From: SCQX01 sp035720945
GTDB taxonomy: Bacteria; Pseudomonadota; Gammaproteobacteria; Burkholderiales; Burkholderiaceae_B
DNA length: 57,269 nt
NCBI GenBank assembly: GCA_035720945.1
Contig: DASTNK010000012.1
Coordinates: 1 to 57,269 of the forward strand
Direction of reading: 5' to 3'
Within the stretch, counting starts at the first letter, position 1, and every line of letters starts with the position of its first letter. The notes under the pieces are model-generated. The model was not told the DNA's origin, did not search any database, and saw only the letters and a list, made by a program, of their open reading frames with translations. The translations under genes and the position numbers were made by a program. Shown piece by piece: positions 8,125 through 16,472 of this stretch.

Positions 8125-9033
8125 ATGATCGACTTCAAGCAAATCGAGGCCTTCGTTTGGGTGGCCGAACTGGGCGGCTTCCGCGCGGCCGCCGAAAAGC
8201 TCAACACCACGCAGCCAGCCATATCGCAGCGCATAGCGGCCATGGAACATTCGATGCACGTACGATTGTTCGAGCGTGGCGCACGCGGCATCAAGCTCAC
8301 GGAGAAAGGCCAGGAATTGCTCTCGCATGCCCAGCGCATCCTGGACATGCGATCCGAAATGCTGCGCGTGGCCCAGGAAGAAAACACTATTCGTGGCATG
8401 CTGCGCTTGGGTGTCGCCGAAACACTCGTGCAAACCTGGCTACCGCGGCTGATCGAAGAGCTGCACGAACGCTACCCAGCGCTCATCGTCGAGATCCATG
8501 TCGACACCAGCCACTTCCTTCGATCACAGCTTGCGTCCTACCAGATCGACCTGGCCCTGCTGGTCGGCACGTCGCAAGATCCGAAAGAAGTCCATATGCA
8601 CCTGTGTGACTACAAACTGGCCTGGATAGCCAGCCCCGCCCTGAAGCTCCACGAACACACCGCCACCATCAGCGAGCTCGGCGCTTATCCCGTTATTACC
8701 TATCCCTCCCTCAGCCTCCCCTACCACGCCGTGAAAGACGCCCTGACCCAGGCCGGCATCAAGACGCCCAGAATCTACTGTTGTGCCTCTTTAAGCACCA
8801 TGGTGCACCTTACCCGATACGGTATCGGACCGAGCGTGATCGCTCCCGCCGCGATCACCGATGAACTGGCCAGCGGCAAGATCCGCCTGCTGGACACCAC
8901 CGTTCCCCTGCCAGACCTGCGCTTTTATGCATGCTGGCGCGATTCACCCGACAGCCACACGGCGCGCACCGTTGCCAGGCTGGCACGCCGGATCGCTCTG
9001 AAGGCAAAACGCGAAGACCGGCGCCACGCATAG
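8125..9033 (+). CDS. LysR-family transcriptional regulator
   Basis: A 302-residue LysR-type regulator. The winged helix-turn-helix occupies residues 1-60 (FRAAAEKLNTTQPAISQRIAAME), and the periplasmic-binding-like effector domain starts near residue 92 (GMLRLGVAETLVQTWLP). It precedes the TRAP transporter genes on the same strand, with a 244-base gap before the first of them. It is the likely regulator of the TRAP/DUF2848/amidase unit; this is inferred from position only. Confidence 0.93.
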   Translation: MIDFKQIEAFVWVAELGGFRAAAEKLNTTQPAISQRIAAMEHSMHVRLFERGARGIKLTEKGQELLSHAQRILDMRSEMLRVAQEENTIRGMLRLGVAETLVQTWLPRLIEELHERYPALIVEIHVDTSHFLRSQLASYQIDLALLVGTSQDPKEVHMHLCDYKLAWIASPALKLHEHTATISELGAYPVITYPSLSLPYHAVKDALTQAGIKTPRIYCCASLSTMVHLTRYGIGPSVIAPAAITDELASGKIRLLDTTVPLPDLRFYACWRDSPDSHTARTVARLARRIALKAKREDRRHA

Positions 9034-9277
9034 GCCCCCACCGCCTGGGCGAATAAATTTTTCTTATGGCCCCGTATCCGAACTAACAATTGGACAAGTC
9101 TGGCCAGGTACGGTGCAATCGCCAACTGACAAGAACCCCCATCGCGATTGCCCCGGACTCGGATACCCGATTCTTCGGTCTCCCCGGGACAGCGAACCCG
9201 TCTTTGCCAACCTGCGGACATGCATGACCGCCCCCAGAGCCGGCAGGCCGGGCCACATCACCCGAAGGAGAAGCCCC

Positions 9278-10336
9278 ATGAACCGTTTCATCTTGTCCAC
9301 CCTTGCCGCGGGCGCCCTGTTCGTCGCAGGCAGCGCCTCGGCCCTGGACAAAGTCCCCAATCTGCCGGAAACCCACCTGCAGGTGGTGGGAGGTCTCAGC
9401 AACCTGACCGCCTACCGCAATTTCGAAGTGCCTTTCTGGACCAAGACCGTGCCCGAGCTGTCCGACGGGCGCGTCACAGCCACCATCAAGGGCTTCAATG
9501 AAATGGGCCTGAAAGGGCCTGAAATCATGCGCCTGATCAGCCAGGGCGTGATTCCCATCGGCACGGCGACGCTGGCCTACTTTGCAAGTGACAACGCCAT
9601 CAACGAGGCCATAGACCTTGCCGGGCTGTCCCCGTCGGCCAAGATCGCGCGGGAAGTGACGAACGCCTTCACACCCGCCTACGACGCATACTACAAAAAA
9701 CAGGGCGTCAAAGTCCTGGGCATCTCGACCTATCCAGCCCAGGTCCTGTTTTGCAATGCAAAAATCTCCAGCCTGGCCGACCTGAAGGGCAAAAAAGTCC
9801 GCACCAGCAGCCGCACCACCGCCGAGTTCGTCCAGGCGTTGGGCGGCACCAGCGTCACCATGGCGTTCGGGGATGTAGTCCCCGCGCTTCAGAACGGCGT
9901 GGTCGACTGCGGCATCACCGGGTCCATGTCGGGCTATTCCGCCAAGTGGTATGAAGTCACCAAATACCTGTACGCGCTGCCCATCAACTGGAACCAGCAG
10001 ATCCACGCCGCGAACCTGGCCTACTGGGACAAGCTCGATCCCAAGGTGCAGGCGTTCCTGCAGAAAGGCATCGATCACATGGTGGACCAGATCTGGGATG
10101 CTGCGGCGAAGGAAACCCAGGAAGGCTACGACTGCAACACCGGTTCCGACAAATGCCCGCTGCCGGTAAAGGGCAAGATGAAGCTGGTCGAACCCACCGC
10201 TGCGGACCGCGAGTTGCTGAAGAAGATCATGACCGATGTCGTCGTTCCCAAGTGGGCGGCCCGTTGCTCCGCGCAATGCGTCAAGGACTTCAACGACACC
10301 GTCGGCAAACTGCGCGGCATCACCGCCAAGAAGTAA
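9278..10336 (+). CDS. TRAP transporter solute-binding protein (DctP type)
   Basis: Periplasmic solute receptor of a tripartite ATP-independent transporter, 352 residues. A Sec signal peptide is clear: MNRF, then a hydrophobic stretch, then cleavage after GSASA (residue 22). Family features include TKTVPELSDGRV, an MRLISQGVIPIGTA segment, and LKGKKVRTSSRTTAEFVQALGGT with the arginine that pairs with a substrate carboxylate in DctP proteins. The ATG at 9278 has AAGGAG 7 bases upstream, so longer in-frame versions from 9113 are rejected. The two membrane subunits follow. Ligand is unknown but is probably a carboxylate. Confidence 0.94.
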   Translation: MNRFILSTLAAGALFVAGSASALDKVPNLPETHLQVVGGLSNLTAYRNFEVPFWTKTVPELSDGRVTATIKGFNEMGLKGPEIMRLISQGVIPIGTATLAYFASDNAINEAIDLAGLSPSAKIAREVTNAFTPAYDAYYKKQGVKVLGISTYPAQVLFCNAKISSLADLKGKKVRTSSRTTAEFVQALGGTSVTMAFGDVVPALQNGVVDCGITGSMSGYSAKWYEVTKYLYALPINWNQQIHAANLAYWDKLDPKVQAFLQKGIDHMVDQIWDAAAKETQEGYDCNTGSDKCPLPVKGKMKLVEPTAADRELLKKIMTDVVVPKWAARCSAQCVKDFNDTVGKLRGITAKK

Positions 10337-10361
10337 TCGGAGCCTCCCGACTCCGGTGCCC

Positions 10362-10392
10362 GGCGGGCCCGCGCTTCTCGAGGCGGCCCGCC
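10362..10392 (+). terminator. GC hairpin after the solute-receptor gene
   Basis: GGCGGGCC (10362-10369) pairs with GGCCCGCC (10385-10392) across a 15-base loop, followed by TTTCCCCC. It lies 25 bases after the receptor stop and before the small membrane subunit. It may act as a partial terminator or as an mRNA-stabilising hairpin that raises receptor levels over the membrane subunits. Confidence 0.6.
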
Positions 10393-10415
10393 TTTCCCCC
10401 TATCGACGCCATCCT

Positions 10416-11036
10416 ATGAACAACCAAGACCGCCAAGCGGGCATCGGCAGACTGCTGACGCTCGCGCGACAGCTTTCACGCGTGGCCATGTGGGCCGCCG
10501 GCAGCCTGACGCTGCTCAGCGCGCTGTACATTTCCGTCGACGTCATCTGCCGGAAATTCTTCAATATTTCCCTTGGAGGCTCGGACGAGCTGTCCGGCTA
10601 CGCATTCGCCATCAGCATTTCCTGGGCATTGTCGTTCGCAACGCTCGAGCGGGCCAACGTCCGGATAGACGCCCTCTACCAGACGCTGCCAGCGCGCTTG
10701 TGCGCGCTGCTGGACTGGATCTCATTGGTGTGCCTGGCTGTCTTCATCGTCTGGCTGACACGCTACGCCGTCGATGTGGCAGCCACCTCCTGGGTCCGGC
10801 ACTCGACCGCCAACACCGTATTGGCCACCCCATTGTGGATCCCACAATACCTCTGGGCTGCCGGGCTGATCTGGCTATGCGTCGTCCTGGCCCTGATGCT
10901 GCTGCGTTCCTCGATTGCCCTGGTCACCGGCGACCTCGCCACCATCCGGGCCATCTGCGGCATACGCACGACTGCGGAAGAGGCTTCGGAAGAAGCGGCC
11001 GCCGGCGTGCGCATGGTGCGAGGAGACGCCGCATGA
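10416..11036 (+). CDS. TRAP transporter small membrane subunit (DctQ type)
   Basis: A 206-residue four-helix membrane protein of the DctQ family. Features: a first helix near residues 25-45 ending in VDVICRKFFNISLGGSDEL, the family's typical junction, then ISISWALSFATLERANVRID and two further helices. The ATG at 10416 is chosen because it yields a normal N-terminus. The frame is open upstream to 10236, but that part overlaps the receptor gene. Its stop overlaps the start of the large subunit as ATGA. Confidence 0.92.
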   Translation: MNNQDRQAGIGRLLTLARQLSRVAMWAAGSLTLLSALYISVDVICRKFFNISLGGSDELSGYAFAISISWALSFATLERANVRIDALYQTLPARLCALLDWISLVCLAVFIVWLTRYAVDVAATSWVRHSTANTVLATPLWIPQYLWAAGLIWLCVVLALMLLRSSIALVTGDLATIRAICGIRTTAEEASEEAAAGVRMVRGDAA

Positions 11037-12316
11037 TCACCACCGCGCTCGTCCTCCTGCTGGTCCTGCTCGGACTGAGCATTCCCGTCGGCGCAGCACT
11101 CGGCGCGCTGGGGCTCATTCTCGATCCGTTGTATTCGATGCTGCCTCTTTCCCGGGCCATTGGCGAAATTTCCTGGAGCACCAGCAACGAGTTCCTGCTG
11201 GTGGCCATCCCGCTTTTCATCATGCTGGGGGAAATCCTGCTGCGCTCCGGACTGGCCGAGAAAATGTACAACTCGATGAGCCTGTGGCTGTCCTGGCTGC
11301 CGGGCGGCCTGATGCACGCCAACATCGGCGCCAGCGCCCTGTTCGCCGCCACGTCGGGCTCCAGCGTCGCCACGGCGGCCACGGTGGGTACCGTGGCCAT
11401 CCCACAGATCGCCAAGAAGGGCTACAACGAATCGCTTTTCCTGGGCAGCTTGGCCGCGGGAGGCACGCTCGGCATCCTGATTCCGCCGTCCATAAACCTG
11501 GTCATCTATGGCGTGCTGACCAACACCTCCGTGCCGAAGCTGTATCTGGCCGGCATCATCCCCGGCATCGGCATGGCCGCGCTGTTCATGCTGGCGATCG
11601 GCGCCGCATGCGTGCTCCGACCGAAATGGGGCGGCCAGAAAATCTCGGCCACGTGGGGACAACGCATGGCGAGCCTGAAACACCTGGTTCCCCCGCTGTT
11701 CATCTTCCTGCTCGTCGTAGGCTCGATCTACGCCGGGCTGGCCACGCCCACGGAAGCCGCGGCGCTGGGGGTCGTGGGCGCGCTGATCCTTGCCGCCTGG
11801 GAAAGAAAGCTCTCTTTCACCATGCTGCGGGATGTGCTGGAAGGCACTATGAAAGCCACGGCCATGATCATGCTGATCGTCCTCGGGGCGGCCTTCCTGA
11901 ACTTCATCATGTCGGGCACGGGGTTGACCACGGCGGTGACCAACACAGTGGCGCATCTTGGCCTGTCGAAAAGCTGGATGCTGCTCATCATGGTGGCGTT
12001 CTACCTGGTGCTGGGCTGCTTCATGGAAACCCTGTCCATGATGATCACGACGATTCCCATCGTCGCACCGATCATGATCGCGCTGGGCTTCGACCCGGTA
12101 TGGCTGGGCGTCGTCATCATCATTCTCGTGGAGGCCGCCCTGATCACCCCGCCAGTGGGCCTGAACCTGTTCGTCATCCAGAGCCTGCGCACACGCGGCA
12201 GCATGAACGACGTGCTGGCCGGCAGTCTGCCTTTCGTCATCATGTTATTCGTCATGATAGGCCTGCTCGCCCTGTTCCCGAATCTCGCACTGTGGCTACC
12301 GCACGCCTTCGGTTGA
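11033..12316 (+). CDS. TRAP transporter large membrane subunit (DctM type)
   Basis: A 427-residue polytopic membrane protein, the transport channel of the TRAP system. Recognisable segments: FLLVAIPLFIMLGEILLRSG, the SGSSVATAATVGTVAIP loop, GTLGILIPPSINLVIYGV, GLATPTEAAALGVVGAL, and near the end EAALITPPVGLNLFVIQS. The start overlaps the small-subunit stop (ATGA), so translation is coupled. Receptor, small subunit and large subunit are all intact. Confidence 0.95.
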   Translation: MITTALVLLLVLLGLSIPVGAALGALGLILDPLYSMLPLSRAIGEISWSTSNEFLLVAIPLFIMLGEILLRSGLAEKMYNSMSLWLSWLPGGLMHANIGASALFAATSGSSVATAATVGTVAIPQIAKKGYNESLFLGSLAAGGTLGILIPPSINLVIYGVLTNTSVPKLYLAGIIPGIGMAALFMLAIGAACVLRPKWGGQKISATWGQRMASLKHLVPPLFIFLLVVGSIYAGLATPTEAAALGVVGALILAAWERKLSFTMLRDVLEGTMKATAMIMLIVLGAAFLNFIMSGTGLTTAVTNTVAHLGLSKSWMLLIMVAFYLVLGCFMETLSMMITTIPIVAPIMIALGFDPVWLGVVIIILVEAALITPPVGLNLFVIQSLRTRGSMNDVLAGSLPFVIMLFVMIGLLALFPNLALWLPHAFG

Positions 12317-12366
12317 CATGGCGCATTTCACTTCTTCCTTACTCATTTACATCCTGATGCCGCATC

Positions 12367-13050
12367 ATGAAGCTATCGTTTGAACTCTCCTCTGCAACCC
12401 GCCCCGAAACCGTGGAAGTGGATTTCCAGCAATGCATTGTCGCCGGCTGGGCTGGCCGGGATCTTGCCGCCACGGAACATCACATTGAAGAACTCGCTCT
12501 GCTGGGCGTCACACGCCCCAGTTCCGTGCCATTGTTCTACCGGATCGCATCCAATCAATTGGTACAGGACCCGATCATCGACGTCGTGGGTGAAGAAACG
12601 TCGGGAGAGGCCGAGGTATTCCTTTTCTCACATCAGGGAGAAACGCTGGTCAGCCTTTCGTCGGATCACACTGATCGCAAGCTGGAGGCTCACAGCGTTG
12701 CACTCTCCAAACAGATCTGCGCCAAGCCGCTGGCCCGCCATGCCTGGCGCCATGCCGAGGTCGCAGATCACTGGGACGACTTGATTCTCCGGTCGTGGAT
12801 CAAGGAAGACGGCAATCCCGTGCTCTATCAGGAAGGCAACCTCGGGACGCTCCTTCCGCCACTGGAACTCGCACAGCGTTTTTTTGGCTCGATCCGTGTT
12901 CCCGAAGGCTCCGGCATGACCTGCGGCACCGTCTCGACAATTGGCGCAATACGGCCCGCATCAGGTTTGAAAATGGAACTGTTCGACCCTAAGCTCGGTC
13001 GCAGCATCACGCACGCCTACACACTCTGCGTCCTACCCGAAATAGCCTGA
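12367..13050 (+). CDS. DUF2848 family protein
   Basis: A 227-residue protein recognisable as DUF2848 from its layout: VAGWAGRDLAATEHHIEELALLG, SDHTDRKLEAHSVALSKQ, HWDDLILRSWIKEDG, YQEGN, and MTCGTVSTIGAIRP near the C-terminus. The family is of uncharacterised function and resembles fumarylacetoacetate-hydrolase-like proteins. Conserved His, Asp and Glu in SDHTDRKLEAHSV and YQEG could hold a metal. It lies 50 bases after the TRAP large subunit and 92 bases before an amidase, so it probably acts on the imported compound or its hydrolysis product. Confidence 0.85.
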   Translation: MKLSFELSSATRPETVEVDFQQCIVAGWAGRDLAATEHHIEELALLGVTRPSSVPLFYRIASNQLVQDPIIDVVGEETSGEAEVFLFSHQGETLVSLSSDHTDRKLEAHSVALSKQICAKPLARHAWRHAEVADHWDDLILRSWIKEDGNPVLYQEGNLGTLLPPLELAQRFFGSIRVPEGSGMTCGTVSTIGAIRPASGLKMELFDPKLGRSITHAYTLCVLPEIA

Positions 13051-13142
13051 TCCTATTGGCACAGAGCGGGGAATATACTCGTCCACCATGTGTGGCCGGA
13101 TCTCCCCGCACTCTTCCATCCCGTCGTCCAAAGGAATTCTCC

Positions 13143-14498
13143 ATGCTCCCCACCCTTCTCTCCCTGCAGAATGATCTCGCCGAAGGCCGCACCACCTCGG
13201 TCGCACTCACCGAAGCCGCGCTGGCACGCATCGATGACACGCAGGGCGAAGGCACGCGCGCTTTTACCAAGGTCTATCGCGAACAGGCTCTGGCGGCGGC
13301 GCAGGCGTCGGATCTGCTGCGGGCGGCGGGCCTGGTGCGCTCGCCGGTGGACGGGCTGCCGATTTCCATCAAGGACTTGTTCGACGTGGCGGGCGACACC
13401 ACGCCGGCCGGCTCCAAGGTGCTTGAAGGCGCCGAACCGGCGCACGAGAACGCCGTCATCGTCCAGCGCCTGCTGAGCGCGGGGGCCGTCATCGTCGGTC
13501 GCACCAACATGAGCGAATTCGCGTTCTCGGGGCTGGGCCTGAATCCACATTACGGCACCCCCAGCAGCCCCTGGGACCGGGCCACAGGCCGCATTCCCGG
13601 CGGGTCGTCCTCGGGGGCCGGCGTTTCCGTGGCCGACGGCATGGCGGCGGCCGCCATTGGCACCGACACGGGGGGGTCGGTGCGCATTCCCTCGGCCTTC
13701 TGCGGGCTGACGGGGTTCAAGCCCACCGCCGCGCGCGTGCCCACGCAGGGCGCGCTGCCGCTGTCATGGACGCTGGACTCCATCGGCCCGCTGGCGGCCT
13801 CGGTGGCATGCTGCGCGATCCTGGACGCCCTGCTTTCCGGCACCGTCTACCGCGCACCGGTCGCGCCGCCACTGGACCATCTACGCCTGGCCAGCATCTC
13901 GGCCATCTCCCTCGCGGGGGCGGACGAGCATGTGACACAAACCTATCGGTCGACACTCGACGCGCTGGAGAGCCAGGGTGCCGTGATCGAGGAAATCAGC
14001 CTGCCCGAATTCGGCGAACTGCCGCACATCAATCACCTGGGCGGCTTCGCGGGGGCGGAGTCCTGGGCCTGGCATCGCCAGTTGCTGGCCGAGCACGCCG
14101 CCGAGTACGACCCACGCGTGTCCGCCCGCATTGCGCGCGGCCAGGCCATGAACGCCGCCGATTACATCGACTTGCAACGCCTGCGGCCGCAATGGATCAC
14201 CGCCGTGGAGACGCGCCTGTGCGGCTACGACGCGTTGCTCATGCCCACGGTGCCGGTGACCGCGCCGGCCATCGCCGACGTGGCAGCCTCCGACGACGCC
14301 TATTTCGCCGCCAACGGGCTCATCCTGCGCAACTCGACGTATATCAATTTCCTGAATGGCTGCGCGTTGTCGCTACCCTGCCACGCCGCTGGCACCGCAC
14401 CAGTCGGCCTGATGGTGGCGGGGTGCGCGAACACGGACGCCCACATCCTGGGCGTTGGCCAGGCGCTGGAAGGGGTGCTGGCGCGAATCCGCGGTTGA
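13143..14498 (+). CDS. Amidase (amidase signature family)
   Basis: A 451-residue amidase-signature hydrolase. The Ser-cisSer-Lys triad can be placed: K77 in PISIKDLFDV, S155 in GGSSSGAG and S179 in GTDTGGSVRIPS. The ATG at 13143 has AAGGA upstream and gives a normal N-terminus; the open frame back to 13056 is not needed. It is the last plus-strand gene of the TRAP/DUF2848 unit and meets the GntR gene tail to tail. Probable role: hydrolysis of an amide brought in by the TRAP system. It should not be the GatA subunit, since gatB and gatC are absent here. Confidence 0.92.
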   Translation: MLPTLLSLQNDLAEGRTTSVALTEAALARIDDTQGEGTRAFTKVYREQALAAAQASDLLRAAGLVRSPVDGLPISIKDLFDVAGDTTPAGSKVLEGAEPAHENAVIVQRLLSAGAVIVGRTNMSEFAFSGLGLNPHYGTPSSPWDRATGRIPGGSSSGAGVSVADGMAAAAIGTDTGGSVRIPSAFCGLTGFKPTAARVPTQGALPLSWTLDSIGPLAASVACCAILDALLSGTVYRAPVAPPLDHLRLASISAISLAGADEHVTQTYRSTLDALESQGAVIEEISLPEFGELPHINHLGGFAGAESWAWHRQLLAEHAAEYDPRVSARIARGQAMNAADYIDLQRLRPQWITAVETRLCGYDALLMPTVPVTAPAIADVAASDDAYFAANGLILRNSTYINFLNGCALSLPCHAAGTAPVGLMVAGCANTDAHILGVGQALEGVLARIRG

Positions 14499-14529
14499 TC
14501 ACAAAATCGGGCGATGCTCTAGAAACCGC

Positions 14530-15204
14530 TCAGGCCTTCTCTTTCAGGAATGCCACCAGCGATTTGCCCGCATTGACGATGTGATCGCGCGTGAGGTGCG
14601 CCGCCGCCTTCGCGTCACGCCGCAGGCAGGCATCCATGATGGCCTGGTGCTCGACGCGGGCACGCTGCTTGCCGTGGGTCAGATCAAGCTGCGCGCGAAT
14701 GTAGCGCTCGACCCGATCGCTGGTGGCGTTGACGATGGACAGGTAATAAGGACGGTTCGCGTCGGCATACAAGGCAGCGTGGAATTGTCGATTGATGTCG
14801 CCCCAGCGCTCGGGCCGGGTTTCGGCGGAGAACGCATCACAACACCTTTGGGCCTCTTCAAGGGATTCGGCCGACAATTTCGGCACGGCCAGTTCGATGA
14901 CGCGCGGTTCGACCAGCGCCCGGAATTCGAAAATTTCCGAAATCTCGTCGACGGACATGGATGCCACGACCACGCCCTTGTAGCGCACGGACGTGGCCAG
15001 CCCCTGGGATTCCAGCTTTTTCAGGGCCTCGCGCACGGGAATGCGGCTGACATTGAACATCTGGGCGATGTTGTCCTGGCGCAGCGTTTCCCCCTCGGGC
15101 AATTGACCACGAATGATGGCATCGCGCAACGCGCCATAGATCACATCCGCGGCCGACGCCGTCTTGCCGAGATCGACCGCGCTTATTCCTGACCAGTCGT
15201 CCAC
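14530..15204 (-). CDS. GntR-family regulator (FCD ligand domain)
   Basis: A 224-residue regulator of the FadR/FCD branch of GntR. The winged helix is at about residues 17-80 (IYGALRDAIIRGQLPEGETL, then SRIPVREALKKLESQGL). The all-helical FCD domain follows, with FRALVEPRVIELA, D...RQFHAALY, and H...IMDACLRRDAKAAAHLTRDHI supplying the usual metal/ligand residues. It is divergent from the dihydrodipicolinate-synthase-family gene; the 287-base gap between them carries a 12-bp palindrome that is a good operator candidate. Likely a repressor released by a pathway acid. Confidence 0.93.
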   Translation of the reverse strand: MDDWSGISAVDLGKTASAADVIYGALRDAIIRGQLPEGETLRQDNIAQMFNVSRIPVREALKKLESQGLATSVRYKGVVVASMSVDEISEIFEFRALVEPRVIELAVPKLSAESLEEAQRCCDAFSAETRPERWGDINRQFHAALYADANRPYYLSIVNATSDRVERYIRAQLDLTHGKQRARVEHQAIMDACLRRDAKAAAHLTRDHIVNAGKSLVAFLKEKA

Positions 15205-15398
15205 ATCACACCCCTAGTGTCCTGTTTGACTCATTCGGCTGCTTATCTCCGGCGCCTGGACTCGCCATCATGCGGCCACGTTGTCCTGGTCGCCCGAACA
15301 GACGGCGCCTCGCCCCGTGTGCCGCCGGATCACGCCTATGCGTCGAATCACGCCAATGTTATCTGATTCCCTTTCAATCGAGATAAAAGATATTGAAT

Positions 15399-15410
15399 AT
15401 TGGATCCAAT
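15399..15410. promoter_or_regulatory. Palindrome ATTGGATCCAAT, candidate GntR operator
   Basis: A perfect 12-bp palindrome in the divergent gap between the GntR gene and its neighbour, 81 bases before the neighbour's ATG. Possible promoter elements TTTCAA (15373-15378) and AATATT (15396-15401, 17-base spacer) would put it on the -10 region, a repressor position. FCD-type GntR proteins bind dyads of similar length. Confidence 0.5.
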
Positions 15411-15491
15411 TATGCCATGATAGCGGAAATCCCTCGGCGCATCCATCTCGGCCTCCGCCGGCAACGCGCGCCCTCACCCAGGAGAAACCCC

Positions 15492-16400
15492 ATGTGGACT
15501 GGTGTCCTTCCCGCAGTAACGACTAAATTCACCCAAGACGGCGCGCTCGACCACGCTGAAATGGAACGCTGCTTCGGCCTGCTCATGGAAGCGGGCTGCG
15601 ACGGCCTGATCGTGGCGGGTTCCCTGGGCGAAGGCCCCATGCTCACCCACCAGGAACGCCTCGACGTCCTGAAAACCGCCCAAAACGTCGCCGGCAAACG
15701 CCCTGTTCTCATGACCGTCGCCGCAGCCTCCACCCAAGAATCCTGCGACCTGGCCGGCAAGGCCGCCAAGGCCGGCGCCTCGGGGCTCATGGTGGTGCCC
15801 AGCGCCATCTACCACACGAATGAAGTGGAAACCGAAGCCACGCTGCGCGCCGTCGCCGCCGCGGGCGATCTGCCGGTCATGATCTATTCCAACCGCATTG
15901 CGTACCGTGTCGACGTGACACCGGAAATCATGGAACGCCTGGCGGACGACAAACACTTCGTCGCCGTCAAGGAATCATCCGACGACATCCGCCGCACCAT
16001 TGAAATATTCAACCGCGTGGGCGATCGCTACAACGTGCTCACCGGCGTCGACAATCTGGCGTTCGAAGCGCTGTCGGTGGGCGCCGTGGGCTGGGTGGCC
16101 GGCCTGGTCGTGGCCTTCCCGAAGGAAACCGTCGCCATCTACCGACTCATGAAGGCCGGCCGCCGCGACGAAGCCATGGCCATCTACCGCTGGTTCCGCC
16201 CGCTGCTCGACCTGGACGTCAGCACCTACCTGGTGCAGAACATCAAGCTGGCCGAGGCGCTGGCCATCGATTCGAATGATCGGGTGCGCCTGCCGCGCAT
16301 GCCGCTGCAGGGCGAACGCCGCGCCCAGGTGCAGGCCATCGTCGAGAAGGCCCTGGCCACGCGCCCGCAGTTGCCCGACTACCTGAAACTCGCCGCCTGA
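15492..16400 (+). CDS. Dihydrodipicolinate synthase/N-acetylneuraminate lyase family enzyme
   Basis: A 302-residue class I aldolase-type TIM barrel. Visible family features: GSLGEGPMLTHQER (the position of the GTTGE motif), the tyrosine segment VMIYSNRIAYRVDVTPE, and the Schiff-base lysine in FVAVKESSDD. Start at 15492, with AGGAG 7 bases upstream; a TTG extension from 15393 runs over the candidate operator and is rejected. Dedicated lysine biosynthesis is unlikely given the neighbours. In hydroxyproline catabolism a member of this family deaminates pyrroline-4-hydroxy-2-carboxylate, and the next gene is a proline-racemase-family enzyme, so that role is a candidate. Confidence 0.9.
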   Translation: MWTGVLPAVTTKFTQDGALDHAEMERCFGLLMEAGCDGLIVAGSLGEGPMLTHQERLDVLKTAQNVAGKRPVLMTVAAASTQESCDLAGKAAKAGASGLMVVPSAIYHTNEVETEATLRAVAAAGDLPVMIYSNRIAYRVDVTPEIMERLADDKHFVAVKESSDDIRRTIEIFNRVGDRYNVLTGVDNLAFEALSVGAVGWVAGLVVAFPKETVAIYRLMKAGRRDEAMAIYRWFRPLLDLDVSTYLVQNIKLAEALAIDSNDRVRLPRMPLQGERRAQVQAIVEKALATRPQLPDYLKLAA

Positions 16401-16472
16401 CCTCCGCATCGGCCGCGCACCCGGGTTGGGGCACGGCCGGCCCCCAACCCGGTATCACGCAGGAAGCCAGCC

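Noticed and set aside
9044..9063. Small stem and T run after the second LysR gene as a terminator
   Set aside because: The stem is only four base pairs, too weak to call.
10915..12357. 480-codon plus-strand frame overlapping the TRAP large subunit
   Set aside because: Out-of-frame shadow; the other frame encodes an intact DctM protein.
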